A stretch of 64,000 nucleotides of DNA from Metellina segmentata (Eukaryota > Arthropoda > Arachnida > Araneae > Tetragnathidae), in assembly GCA_947359465.1 (NCBI GenBank), contig OX375878.1, positions 93,091,377-93,155,376 of the forward strand, in the 5' to 3' direction. A program made the translations under genes and the position numbers. The notes beneath the pieces were generated by a model. The model was not told where the DNA came from, searched no databases, and saw only the letters and a program-made list of their open reading frames with translations. This document shows positions 12,201 to 27,200 of this stretch, in pieces (position 1 is the first letter of the stretch; the number at the start of each line of letters is the position of its first letter).

Positions 12201-15200
12201 GATAGTATTATTAAGAGAAATTAAAACATTTTCCTCTCCTTGCTTAACTTTTGGCAGTGATTGTATTTAGCAATGGCTGAATTTGATAGATGATACCACT
12301 ATTTGGTCCAGGTGCAGAATTATATTCATTGTTCTGCAACACAACTCCAAGCAATTGCAATTGTTCTGCAGGCATTTTTGTCCGAATTTTGAAAACTGCA
12401 GTAAAATCAAAAACAGTTAACCGCTAAATATGTAATGACATATTTATAATAAAACAATAACTTACTTTATTTAAACCAAGGCGTATTTACAGAATTTGCA
12501 GTTCTGTCGTTAACTTTTGAAGTTCAATATTTTGCCATTGACATAGAAGATGCGTTATTTATAAAGTGTTTGTGGTAATTTGGGCTGTGTAAGTAAGTTA
12601 TTCCGTAGCCAGAAAAGAAAAAAAGGTGTGACAAGGAGTTCGCTTTGCACTAGAGAACATCGTTATATATACTTAAGACAGAAGAAAAATCGATCAAAAT
12701 TTTGATAAAATTAAGGAAAAATTGTTCTGCAAAGACTTTGTTTTGCGACGTCGTACGTCGCAGTTTTACGCACTTTCTGCTCCCGGACTAGTTGGTAGAT
12801 TGGCAATTGCGTGACCGTGTGAGAACTGTATTAAGATCACGCTTGTACATCTATTTTCGTATGCGGAGCAGTGATTTAGACCAGTGCTCCCCAACCTTTT
12901 TATCGCCGCGGACCGGATCAACGTTTGATAATTTCAACGCGGCCCGCTGGGGGGGGGGAGATACGTTGATTGTTTATATTTTAGATTGTTTTGATTTGAT
13001 AATTTTAATTGAATTGAATTTAAACATGCCTTCAAAATAAAATACAGTTACACCAAAAAATGAATGTAATGTGATTTAACATTTTAAGGTATCCGGACAC
13101 GTTGGAGGTCGTTATTTTTTTTAATGTGATATAGAAACATTTTAATGATATTTTTATGTTTAGTTTTATTGAAAAATAGGATTGGGCTATAAATATTTAC
13201 ATTATATATTAATAATTTTGTAAAAATTATAAATATGTATGAAAATTTAAGGAAATTAATGAAAAACTTCAATTGTGCTACAGAAAAATCTATTCAATTA
13301 ATTTGAAAAATAATGCTTCCAAAATAAACTACATGCAATTGTCTAGTGAATGAACTACAATCAAAAATATATTTAAAAAAACAAAAATTCGACAAGCGAT
13401 CGAAAAATGAATGCAAGATTTTTGACAGTTTTACAGTCAGACTTCTTAAATAAAGAGCCATAATTTAAAAACTCTTCAACTCATCATAATTATCATAGTT
13501 CATTCACTAGACAACATTATGAAAAACAAGTTCACAAATTTTTAAGAGAATCCATCAATAACTTTTTGTGTTATAACATTTGAAGTGAAGAAATAATGCA
13601 AAACTATTAATTTAGAGTAAAAGCAGTTTGAAGTGTATCGTTTAATCTCTCCTTGCTTTTACTGTTTGCGTAAACAATTTTTTTCTTCACTTCTATTTCA
13701 AAATGTTCACACTATTTCCAAAAGAAAACCCATTTAAACACTTAAGAAACCTTCCTAAAATTAGATTTGCAAAAAAAAGTAAGCTTTAAATTTAAATTTT
13801 GAAGGTTTTTGGTCTTTTTATGTCCACTTCCGATGGTTTCGAAACCTACTTCCGGTTTTCCCGCCTTGATTAAAATCGTAATATCTCTTGAACTAATTAA
13901 CTTAGAGAAAAAATAAAATATTCTTTGGAAAGCCAAATAAATATTCTATCAAATAAGATCAAAACCTGCTTTTTGAATATTTGGTCAAAAATGACATTTT
14001 CAACGTGTTCGGATACCTTAACTCACTAGAACGCTTAATCAATAAAATAGTTTCCCAATCACAAAAAAAACACGAAGCGCTCGAACTCTTTTAAAAGCAA
14101 AGACAGGTGATCGTGCACCAACTAGGGGAATGAATGTTTAGGCTCAGTCTCGCCTAAAATCCCCGCTAATGTCTGAAACATGTCCAAAATGACTCTGTTC
14201 ACGCGCCGTCCCCACAACTTCAGTTTGGATTTAAATGCAGCAACTTTGTCTGCCAACTTGAAAACAGTTGTCACATTTGTCAAAATTAGAAAATAGTGAC
14301 ATACAGAATTCAGAAATCATAATTGAAGCTCTAGTAACAACAAATTTCAAGTTCTGATTTACCGCCTCCTAATTTGAGTGGACATTTCATAGAAAAGAAC
14401 CGCACAAGCCCGAGATAAATACACCAAAGTAAATACAATGGAAATAATTTAATATTTCTTGGACGGCCCGGTACCATTTGATCCACGGACCGGTACCGGT
14501 CCGCGGCCCGGGGGTTGGGGACCACTGATTTAGACCATTTGACTATCCTGTTATTGCCTTGAGCAGCCAAGTGAGTACGTGGCACTAGGTTGAAAAGAAA
14601 GCTGAGAGGCAATGTAAAGGAAAGCAGTAATAGTAGTAGAATCAGCAGTACCACAGGTCTTCAGACAGTTGTTGGGAGTGATTGGCAATTGAAGGTTTTA
14701 GTTGTGGTTGATTGCTACATCTATTCAATTCAGAAAAAGAAGTTAAAATAAAATTAGGTTAATAAATACCTTTTAGGTTGGAAAATGATATCACAAATAA
14801 AAGAAAAAGTGTCAGTTATGGATGAGATATGCTGCGGGAAAAGTGAAAGGGTAGCTATCGTCCGGCTTCCAGGATTTGGGGGTCGAGTCACGTGATTCCA
14901 ATTTATCAATTAATTTAATGAAGGAGTCTTCATTAAATTAATTGATAAATTGATTTATGGAGTTTTGGAGCTAGGTGAAAATCGCCTAGCTCCGTGAGTG
15001 GGTGAGAAATTTCCGTTTGTATCGAATGAGAATTGTTTCGGGCGATGATGTCTCACCAACAGCTAGCTTGCCGAATCTTGAATCGCCAAACCGGAGAACT
15101 ATTTAACCCTTCTTTGTATAATGGTGGAAATTTCCATCATAACATTGAATGCCCAAAATTTATATAAAAGAACAAGTTCACTTTAAGTTGATCGTGTCTG

Positions 15201-18200
15201 GATACCTTTTTAATGTCCATTGCACAAAAAAAAACATAGCTGTCAAAAATAAGCAAGTATCACTATCAGTAAAACGAGCTTGAAGTTGTTATTCCGCTGT
15301 TTGTTATAGTTGCAATAAACGTATGATTTCGTTTTTAATTTTATTTTATTATATTTTAGTTTCTATATTGCTAAAAAAGTGAAAATGAGTGGAAGAAAGG
15401 TTGTAACATGTGTTTCTGTTATTTTTAGAGCAATTTCTGAAAAAGTTTGCGTTTAATTTAAAAAAATACCACATGATACCATCATATTGTTTTTTGCTAA
15501 ATTTATACTATAAATATATACTAAGATTTTTTTTAACCATTTTTATATTAATTTTGAACATGAATTATATCACCTTGATTTATTTCACCAATAAAGAAAA
15601 AATCATGCAAAGAAGGGTTAAAAAAATTTCATTGGCTATACGTATTCTTCATTTTATTTATGCTGTGTGGATTACAAATAAAATAAATAAATGTCTCTGC
15701 TTTGGCGATTTAAAGTTGGAAAGCAAGAGGTTTGTGAGAAATAATGGCCCAGAACAATTCTCATTCGATACAATTGGAAATTTCTGAACTCACGAAACCA
15801 GATGTTTCACCTTGTTGCGTTCCACGAGCAAGTGGTACGAACGTAAAAGAAAAAATACTTCCGTAACTGTCGTCTTTAGCGCGGATTCTGGTTCTACGTT
15901 TGTCGTTCAGTGCCTAAAGCGACAACAGTAACAGCGCATTATCGGGGGAAAACCAGCTATAGCGATCGCTATTCATGTTGTTGTGTATGAGTTTTTCCTA
16001 ATGCGGATTCTCACTTTGTCAAAAATCGACTGACCCAAGGTCGACTGCCTTCTCGCAGGAGCAGCTTCTCATAAAAGGGGTAAGTAGGTATTCATTAATG
16101 TTGCACTGGAGCAACGGAATGGGCTATTGGCGACGGTCCGGTATCAACCCCCGAAGGGAAAGATTCAAGGACAACACCACGTAATTCTGAACTACGTCAG
16201 ATGACGAGGTCACGCCTGAGCTGGCACCCCACTCTCCAAACTTCCACAACATTTCAACATGAGTACATTTGTGGCCTCGAAAGATTTAACGTGTATCAGC
16301 CCCCTTTCTACACGCCGGTCTTTGGTTGGATTCGAACTCGCAGCCCTCCGGTTGCTAGTCTGTTACTCTTCCAACCGGGTTCATAAAAGGGGATGTAGTA
16401 ACGGATTTAAGTGGAGGAACACTCCTTGAATTGGACAACATAGTTATTTTTAGTCATCACATCACTGAAAACAAACGTTTCTCTCACTTCTCGTTAACTT
16501 CAAACTATCAACAAGGCTGACATACTGTCACTGGTCTTTGCACACCAACCACCATAGCTGTATATGTGGGCGTCTTCAGGAGTGCAGGTCCCTTGTTTGC
16601 TCCATGGCCTGGATGAGGATGCCGTCATTTGAGCTTGGGGTGGAGCGCTGATGATTGTATTGCAATCTGGAACGATAACAACGAAACACTCATAATTATG
16701 TTGTTTGTTGTTGTCGTGCGGGCCATATATGGCCCAAATGGGGGTGCTATTGCCCCGGAGGGTTGGACTTCTTCATACATGACACATCCGTTTTACAGGA
16801 AGGTCCCTTTCACACATCCATTCACTCACACATATCGTAATTTAGATCCCAATCAGAGGCCGATAACCCCCTGATCAGGTACCCCCAGAGGTATTGATTT
16901 GGTATGGGAATATGGGGGACTTTGTGACCACGACCTATTTAACGTGCCCCATCCACCATTAGCGAACACGACGGTCTTTAGCCAGGTCTAAGCGCCGATC
17001 TCGTAACCATCAGAATTGCAGGCTCCGCTGAGGACAGAGCCCACAACCATTCCGATGCGAGCCCAACGCTCTACTGACTGAGCTATCGCGGCTCATAATT
17101 ATGTTAGATTTAATTTAAGTTTCAATAGCAACGGGCTTTGGCAGCGGTCCGTTACGCATTCCAAAGGGAAAGACCTGAGGACTACACCATAGAGGAAATG
17201 GAATTAGTAAGGTGACTCTTGGATTGCTTTCGTCTACTGGGTGGATCTTAGCATTCATCATTTGATTGGTCCACGGAGCGGGAGAAGACGTCCATTTATT
17301 GATTCATCATCTATCTGATTGGTCCATCGATTGATCCTTTTAGGAGTAGACTTGCGATTTCACCACTTTGTCGCCACTCTATAGAAATACGCATTCATAC
17401 ACCATCCCTGTCATAAGACGTTATATCGCCAAACGAGGCGATACGATGCCGAAACGGCCATTTTCACAGAGAAGTCACGTGACTATGAGTTGAAATGTTG
17501 GTCACGCTTTTTTAAGCTCCTTTTAATAGCAATGCTCAGTCCACTTATACCTCACGCTACCTTTCTTATATTTCACGAGTTGACAATATGAAGTTTCCTG
17601 ATTTCTTCAAGACATGTAATGCATGCCAGCTTCTTCAAAACCTTCCAGTAAAGCAAGTCCCACATCAGTTCACGAGTGGTATATTGTGGCACCTCCTCCC
17701 ATGGAGACCCGGGTTAATGCATGAACTGTGCTGAATGCTTGAGAAATTATACGATTCATTCAAGTTTACGATGAAAAAAAAACCTTCCCAATTAATTGTA
17801 ATTTTAAAAAGTGGGCTTTCCTCTCCCCTAAAAGTTTGTAATTTTTGAGTTCTTAGAGTGCGTTTTGGAATTTAAGTAAAGCCTCACTTTTAAGGCAATT
17901 GATCTTAGGAATGACACTTCGTACACTTATTATAGGACACATCTCTACTATTATTAAAGGACGTGTTTGTGTGCTTGTTTGTTTTCTGCACGCAAAGTCC
18001 TGATGAATATATGGCACTTACAGTAATGGGACTTGGCACACCGGTAGTCCGAATTTTTTGCAATTTTTGGGGGGCGGGGAATTTTAAAATTCAATCTAAT
18101 AGAACATTTTAAAATGAACTTAATGAAATTTAATTATTATTGAATGCAACAGCGTAGAATATCCCATATTCTAAATTTATTTTTTCCGGTTCCGTTTTTA

Positions 18201-21200
18201 ATTTGCGCGGCGGAATGATTTACCAGCAGAACGATAATTAAACAAATAAACTTTTAACTGGAGTTATGTAGTTTTATTTTCTGATACCAGATAGATACCT
18301 TATACGTTTGATATTCCTTTAATAAACTAGGGGCTTCGTTCCCTGTTCGCTATCGCTCAACAACTCCCAATGATTGCTACCCAATCATATTTAGTTCGCT
18401 TTGCGAACTATACTTTTTTTCATCGTGTGACAACGCTGGATGGCCCATTCTTACTTGCAAAAAGAATTCAATGGTAAATTATTATTACAAAAGTGAAGTA
18501 AGTTTGTTCTGCAGCAAAGGAGACGACTTTACTTCTATTGTTCTGAATTAGATTAAAGTGAAAACTGAAGAAAAAATTACATAATTAAGACATAGTATTT
18601 TGGGTAGAAAGGTAGTAAAGTTTTCCACACAAAACCAGAAAAAAAGCCAGGGAAGGCATTTTACAGCGATATCTTGATACCACTGCTTGACAGAAGCTGC
18701 AACATGACATGGAGCGTTGTCGTCCTGGAAGTAATATTCTATTCCATAAAATTGCCAGAGCGTAGGAAGAACCTGACTGTCCAAAATGTTCATGTAGTCG
18801 TCGGCGTTCAATTGACCAGGAACAACTTGCAAAGGTACCAGTCCATACCACGAAAAACACCTCCAAACAATTAGTCGGATTTTATTTAAATCCGCTGGAC
18901 TCCGGTCCATTACTGTAGGGTAGTGTATATATAACCTCCTTCTCAATTTGAATATAGATTTATACAGAAATTTTAAACATACTTATTTTTATTGACATTT
19001 TAGCGTTTAAAGGTCCTTGTTTTTTCATGTAGTTTAACCAAAGCAATTTTTTTCATTAAAAGAAGCCTTTGAATTTAAAATAAAGGTAGCTGTGTACGAA
19101 AAAGGTTAGCATAAGATTGTTATAGTGCTTACCTTGACATCCTAGGACTTCTATGCGCATGCTCGGGTGCTGGTGCCACTGCAGGACATGTAGGCGGAGA
19201 AACCGGGCAGTCACGTTTTGATCCAAGTAGCTCGTTTGAGTGGAATGAGAATCTATGTTGCCTTTGAATGTCTGCAAAAGAGAGGGTATGTGAATAAACG
19301 TCGCACTGGAGCAACACAACGGGCGATTGCTACTGACGACGGTCCGGGATCAATCCCGATGGGAAAGATCCGAAGACAACACGTCTTAATTTTGAACCCC
19401 AGTCAGATGACGAGGGCAACACCTGAGCTGGCAGCCCACTCTCCGAACTTCCACACCACGCCAACATGAGGACATTTGAGGCTACGACAGATTTAACACT
19501 AACGAATCTCCACTTATATGACGACGGTCTTAGCTTGAATTAAGTTTCGAACTTGCAACCCTCCGTAGTTAATCCGCTATTCTTCCAATCTTGTTACCGG
19601 TCCCTTTCTAAAGAGAAAAAAAATTATGTGCGTGGAAGCATATTGCTTTAAAAATAGTTATCCTCGTCTTAGTCTGACTTTATCCGTTGTACAGTAGTCC
19701 TGTGATTTAATGTAACACGCCTTGTTTACTATAGACTAATGTTTTGCACTCTCCTGTTAAGCAAAATTTCTTTCTAAAGCTCTTAGACCTTTGCCTTTCC
19801 TATTTGGTAAGTTAACTGATAAAGTTTTAGAAACTAAAATATTGAAAAATATCAAATACTGTAACAGAAACCTTGTATTAAATGGTGTTATAGGTAGAAA
19901 AGCTCTGCATGACCGCAGAAGAAATCAACTGCTGCTATTTTATCTGCAAGAATTGTTTTGTTTTGAAGGAATAATTTTATTATGCCATTCTCACAAATTA
20001 GAATCCATTTTTCAAGCAACACAAATCGAAAATGATATGAAGCCCGTTTCTACAACAGACAGGCATAGAATCAGCGGCGGGAGCCATTTTAGGGTAAACA
20101 AACAGTACACTTATTTCACGACTAAACAAAAACTTGGAGGAAATTAAAAAAACTGGTTTCTAATTTTATATCGTTTTAGGTTAGAAGTACACTGGTCCGA
20201 CAAGCTCATCGCAGCAGTCTGATAAACTCACACGCGAAATTTATTTCTTATACACCACCGGGATAAGAAAGTTGGTGTTCGTTGAATGTGCCCGGCTAGC
20301 AAATGGTAAAGTTCCTGTTCATTCACAAGTCTAAAATTTGATCCCGCCATTAATCGCGCGGGATTTTTTTAACAAAAAAAAGATAGCGGTGTAACTGTGA
20401 GGTGCTCGGAGTTTTCTTTCCTAGTTACAAATGCATTAATTATTCATTTCTAAAAAAATACGTAGTGTATTTTAGGACATACTGAAAACAAATAGCTGCA
20501 AAAATTGTAAAATTTATGAATTACACATTCTCTCTCTTTCCTTTAGTGGATTGATCCCGGACCGTCGCCTATAGTCCGTTGTGTTGCTCCAGTGCGACGT
20601 TAATTAGAATACCAACCTACTTCCCCGTATTCTTTTCATTGCATATCATTGAAATGTAAAAAACAACATGCACCTGTCAGGTAGTTTAATAATTCTCGTA
20701 CTAGAGCAACAAAGAGGGCTATTGGTGACTGTCTGGGATCAATCCCGAAGACAAATGTCAACGATGGCATGTATATAGGTATTTTTAATTAACGTCGCAC
20801 AGGAACAACAGAACGGGCTATTGGAGATTGTCCGGGAACAACCCCCGAAGGATAGATACTAGGATAACACCAAGTAATTTTGAACGACGGTCAGATGACG
20901 AGGTAATAATACCTCAGTTGACAACCCACGCTCCAAAAATCCACACCACGCCAACAAGAGGAAATTTTAGGCCACGACAGATTTAACGTGCACCAACCCC
21001 TTTGTACACAACGTCTTTAGCTGGATTCGAACTCGCAATCCTTCGACCCTTATTCTTCCAACCGGGCAACCCCAGCCCGTCAAATGTTAGAACCATTGCG
21101 ACTAATAAGGGTTAATCTCTCTGTCATAAAAACTATCTTGATATCATTCGAATAATCTTGTATCTGTTTTAAAGACATTGGTTTCCAAAGTCATGATCTT

Positions 21201-24200
21201 AATGAAAATCAAATTTGGGTTTTGCTACTCGAATAATTGTGACAGTTTCTTAAATCTGAAAGAAATACAGACCTTTCGATTACTATAAACATCCGAGCAA
21301 TATTTCCAGTGGTAGGCGTCCAAACTGTAGGAAAGTAAATAAGATGTCACCCACTGATGTCCGTCGCCACGCCCTTGAGTCATCATTCCAGTGATCTGTA
21401 AAACAAATATTTTTTTAATGAAGTCTGGCAACACGGATTTGTCTCAAAATGCCTTCAGTCCCCTTTGATAGAGTGGAGCATTTGAGCTAAGCCTTCTGTT
21501 TTTCTGTAACTATGTACACTCTATAACAAAAAAAAAATCGACGCACCAAGGAGTTGTCCGACTGCAATAAAAATAGGTGGATGTGAAGAACATACACAGA
21601 AAAACAAACGACTTAGATGTTTAGTACGATTAAAATTTCAGAACAATTGAATGTTATATTTCAGAGTTTGACCTTTACAAAGGGAGGTAGTCAATAGGGC
21701 AATGGTTCACCTCTGGCCTGAATGCAAGCTGTCACTCGGCGGGGCATAGACTGAAAAAGCTCCGGATGGTATCTTGCGGAATTTCTTGCCATACTGTCTC
21801 CAACTGTCGGGCTAAAGGGTCAACATTCCGGGATGGTTGCAATCGCCTTCCCATAACATTAAAAAAAATGCTCTGTGGGAGAGAGATCAGGAGATTTAGC
21901 TGGCCAAGGAGGTGTTGACGAAGCTGAAGACAATTCATAGCAACACGTGCTGCGTGCGGACCGGGCATTATCTTGCTGAAAAGTATGTCCGGGGTGTCGC
22001 AAAAGGAACGGTAACACAACCAGTCGTAGAATGTCGTCAACGTACCGCTGTGCTGTAAGCGTGCCAGAAATGACTACCAAAGGGATGCGGCTATCAAAAG
22101 GAGATGGCACCCCGGACCATGACGCCCTGTTGTGGGCATATGTGGCGTGCGATAGCAAGGGAAAGGATCCACACGCTGCTCTGTACGTCTCCAGACATGG
22201 CTGCGGTTGTCGTCAGGACACAGTTGGAAACGCGAATCTTCATTAAAGATTATACGTCCCCAGTCAGCGCCGTTCTAAGTTGATCGAGACCGGCACCACT
22301 GTAACTCTGTACCTTCTTGGTGCGTTGATTTTTTTGTTATAGAGTCTATTATATCGTTCCCCCCCCCCCATTAGACAAAAACTGACCAGATCTCGATTTA
22401 GTTACCATCGAAACATCGGCAATGTTTTGTAAAGTCTTGTTGTAAAATTAGTCAGTCTTGATGGACGAGATCGTCGAACTACTCGGAGGATTGATTTCAT
22501 ACGAGGTACGTTGTCAAATGTAGATGCTTCAAATGTGATGTTTTGTTCGGAATCCGTTGCAAAATATCAAGTGACGGATAGATAGACATTGGATGTGATA
22601 AGTTTTAGATTCTATCGGGAAAATCGTATCCAATATGATTCCTGTTACCAATGCACCCATTACACTTACAGTGATTTCAATGGCATTGTTGTTCAAAACC
22701 AATCGCTTACAGACTACATGCAACGTGAGTTCAACTTGAAGTACAATACATTTCTACATCACCCATTACTCTGGGCAAGATTGTAGATTTAACATTTGTC
22801 AGAAATGTCAATGTAAATACTATGACATTTGTATCTTACTTGTGTCTCTTCATAGGCTTTTTAATAAATAAAATTTTAATTCACTTATAACCACCAAGAC
22901 TTTATATTCATTTACATACTACCCTTCCTCTAATAACGCAAAGACTACTCATTTACATCTTACACTTCTTCCAATAACACAAAGACTACTCTTATATCTT
23001 ACCCTTCCTCTAATAACACAAAAATTACTCATTTACATCTTACCCTTCCTCTAATAGCACAAAAATTACTCATTTACATCTTACCCTTCCTCTAATAACA
23101 CAAAAACTACTTATTTACATCTTACCCTTCTAATAACGCAAAGACTATTCATTTACATCTTACCCTTCCTCTAATAACACAAAAACTACTCATTTACATC
23201 TTTCCCTTCCTCTAATAACGCAAAGACGATTCATTTACATCTTACCCTTCTTCTAATCTAACGAAAAAACTACTCATTTACATCTTACCCTTCCCCTCTA
23301 ATAACACAAAGAGAACATAACAATAACCATTATAACCATTCCTTAAACGATTCCAATTGCGTCCCCGTACACAATCCATCCCGTTCTTTTACAATTTACA
23401 GAACTGATGTACTTACAATAGCGGACACTCCGAGATCCACTTGAATCCATTCCATGGCTGCTTTTCTTCCTGCGCACCAGGCGCGGCCGGGCGGTTGGAA
23501 AATGCGGGCATATCGCATGTGGCATCCCGCATCCTTCCGGTGATCAGCCATCGAGCTGACGCTGATTTGCCAATCCTGGACAGCACCTGTCATCAGGCCC
23601 AGTGGCGAACTACACCCTGTTGCAAGGAGAAAAGAACAGAAAGGCACACTTTAGCTTACTCTACTCTTAGTCTTGACTCCTTGTTTAGGTTTCTTCCTTG
23701 AGGCACAACTTTCCTAGGTGTGTACGGGCTACACGAACCCAAGGTACCCTAGTGATCTATTCTTTCCCCATGGGGTTTATACTGCCTCTGGTAAATATGG
23801 GGATCGCGACCCCAGGTGCCCAAACGATTTCTCTACCTCTTTTCTTTTCAAAATTACTTAGCAATGCCTGTCTTGTGTTTGGCGCAGCTTGGCCAAATGT
23901 GGCCCTTGTGCCAGGAAACTCCAAACCAACAAACCTATGTAGGTTTGGGATTCCTTATGCTCGAAGTATAGAAGTTGAAAACTATATATTCTTTGGGTAC
24001 TGGGAATATATGTATTGTTATCAGTGTTTGCCATAGATGTTCAAGATTGATTCTGGACCGTCGTTAATAGCCCGTTGTGTTGCTCTAGTACGACGTTAAT
24101 TAAAATTACCTTACCATAAGTGTTTAGAGTTTTAAAAACGGCCAGATGGTAGTTGAATTTACGTCGCTCTGGAGCAACACGACAGGTTATTGGCGATGGT

Positions 24201-27200
24201 CTAGTATCAATGACGAAGTGAAAGATCAGAGGACGACACCTGGTTATTTTGAATAAACGGTCACACGACAAGTAAAACGTTTGGGTAAATAGATAGGTAG
24301 TTGAATTTATGTTGCAATGGATCATCACAATGTGACTATTAGTGACAGTTCGATATCAACCACGGTCTAGTGACAAGGTCAGCACCTGAGCTGGCATCCC
24401 ACTCTCTAAACTTCCACACCATGCTAGGCAACTTCCAAGCCAAGACAACGCGAGGACATTTGACACCATAACATATTTAACATGCACCAGCTCCCATGTA
24501 CACGACGAGATTTTGCTTGACCATGAATCGTTTGGACCGAGTAAATGGACATATACACTCAAGGAATAGTTTTTACTGACTCAAGAAGAGGTGGTTGGTT
24601 GGTCACCGTAGGTGGCCGCTTCACCTCCCGACTTTTGCCAGGTTAAAGAGTTTACAGTCACCCACGGAAAAATGGAATGAACCCGTCAAAGGAAACCGAT
24701 CTAATCTGGTCAACCCCGTGACCAGATTTCTGAAAATACATTTGATATACATTTTACATGAGCAATACAACCTTTTGATAATCCTGATTATATATCCTTT
24801 TGATAATCTTGATTTTTTCCTTTTGATAGTACATTTGAGACATGAACCGGTAGGGTCTGCAGGATTTTCCCCAACTATTTTGCATGTACTTTACTTTTAG
24901 TATAGTTTTCCTCTTTTGACAAGGCTTATAGTTTCCCCAATTTTGAATTATAGTGTCAGGTGCTGTACTGCTGTTCCCACCAGCCTTACTACACAAAGTT
25001 GATTTAGCGAAGTAGCAATCATTTCTGACCCTATCTAAAAATTACACTAATGTTTAAATAGTAAACTATTAATTCCATTAAATATGTATACCAAAAAGAC
25101 AGAAACTATAAAATTAACAATAAAACTAACAATATAATACGGATGTACACACTCCTAGAATCTTCTGATTGTTAGTTTGTGATAATGTTCGTATGTCATT
25201 ATATTCATTATTTGTATTTGAGCCCGATTGTTGTCGATTGGTGTTGGTTGCCCAAGCTTGGTAGTGTGTTATTGCTGGTCTATTGAAGTGATTGCTACAT
25301 GTGAGTGGACACTCAAAAATGTATTGATCTGGGGTGCCAGCCTCCCCATAGATGCATTGGTCGCTGTTTTTTATTTTGAACCTGAACAGGTAGCTGGGGA
25401 ATGGGCTATGCCCAGTGTAGAATGCTGTTAGGTTTGCTCCATAGGGCTGTCTCTTTTTGTTAACTTTAGGTAGGAACATGTGAACTCGACGGCCTGTTTC
25501 CCCATTACCCCAGTTTTCCTGACAGGCTCTTAAGGTGTACGTACACACTAGAAGTTTATTTTTTTAATTTTGACTTTAAAAATCCAGTTTTTTCACAGTA
25601 GGTCATTGGTTTATGCTTAAAATGATTTCAGTGAAAAAAAATCATTTAAAACTAATTATTAATTAACTAATTAAGATATAATGAGCTAATTAGCATGTTT
25701 TTTGAACAGTGATATCACAAATTCTAATTTGTCTAGAAATACAACTATAGTTGGAAATCATTTCCAATATTATTCTTCATGTTTTGACCCTCCATCAAAT
25801 TTATTGAGAGAAAAGGTTTTCTGTTACAACTTTTTTCGCCAAGAATGCATAAAAAATCACGATTTTTTCTGGAAATTGAGGATTTAAAAATCCATTAAAA
25901 ATTTATTTCTTAACTAATAACTCTGATTGAGGGTCAAAACATCCGCTGTATTATGTAGATTATAGTGATACAAAAATAATTATAATAGATTCATATATTG
26001 TTGAGTTATCACTGTTTGAACAAAGCATCCTATTGCAAAAACTTGTTTCTTCAGAAATTGAGTTTAAAGTTTTGGAAACACGTCTGTTTGTGGTGACAGT
26101 ACCTAACAAAAACCCTTGTAACTAGAAAACTATTTCGAATATTTTGAAGATCTTGGCATCGTTTGAAAGCTAAGGAATTGAAGAATATTTTGAAGCAATA
26201 AAAAAAAGTGAGACCTTCTGTTGAATTTTCAGGATTTTTAGTGTGTACATACACCTTAAAGCGAGATTCTTTAACTGCGATTTTGGGTGATTTTTTTTGA
26301 GTGCTTCAGATGCATTACCATATTTGAATTTCCTTTTGTTGCTGCTTTAGCCAGTTGGACTGCTCTTTCGTTACCGAAGTATCACCCATGAGCCTTTATC
26401 CAATTAGTATGGATGTTTCCTATGTGCGATTGAAGGCTTCTTCTTATTTTGTGGAGTAGATGGTAGTTAACTATTGTCGCACTGGAGCAACACGAAGGGC
26501 CATTGGCAGTCCCTGGATCAAACCCGAAGGGAAAGATCCGATGACGACACCACGTAATCTTAAACCACGGTCACGTGACGAGGACAACACCTGAGCTGGC
26601 ACCCTCACTCACCAAATTTCCACACCACGCCAGGACATTTGACGCCACGGCGTATTGAACGCGCACCAGCTCCCGCTAACAGGACGGTCTTTGACAGGAC
26701 CGAGTTTCGAATTCGCAACCCACCGGTGTCTTCCCCTACTGGGTCATCCCCTGAGGGAGGATATTTCTGAATTAGATTAAATACTTGTAATGTTTCTTGA
26801 AGACCCACAGGAGGAAGAAAATCTCGATCATCACAGATATTTTTTTATAGTAATGTATCAATATACCTACATCTCTTGAATGGCGATATTTCAAAGACAG
26901 TTTATTCTACCTTTTCATCAATCCTGACTTCAGTTAAGTAGTTACAAATCTCTTTGTCGTGTTCCGATTTCTAATAATTTCCACCCCGAATTTAGCGAAG
27001 CCCTGATAAATCAAAGCATCGTGACCAGAAAGAAACTTGAGCAAACGAATGGGGAGATAGTAATAACGAATTAAGCGATGCACTATCTGGTTCCCGACCC
27101 GGCTACGACTTTGAGCAGTTATTCAGAACACCTTTCCTTTCTCGCCAATCTCGCCACCAGATCTTCACTTCCAGACTGATCCCGCCCTCCAAGAACCATC

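Noticed and set aside
14331..14654. 107-codon minus ORF with Leu-rich start resembling a signal peptide
   Set aside because: It overlaps the hAT right terminus and comes from its GC-rich end.
15410..15787. 125-codon plus ORF
   Set aside because: It consists of Phe/Ile/Lys-rich AT-driven codons, lies inside an inverted-repeat structure and has no domain.
19791..20147. 118-codon plus ORF
   Set aside because: No recognisable domain, splice signals or neighbours. Length is not unusual for 64 kb of six-frame sequence.
22905..23310. CRISPR-like array
   Set aside because: Units are directly adjacent with no unique spacers, and the context is a eukaryotic intron. It is a minisatellite.
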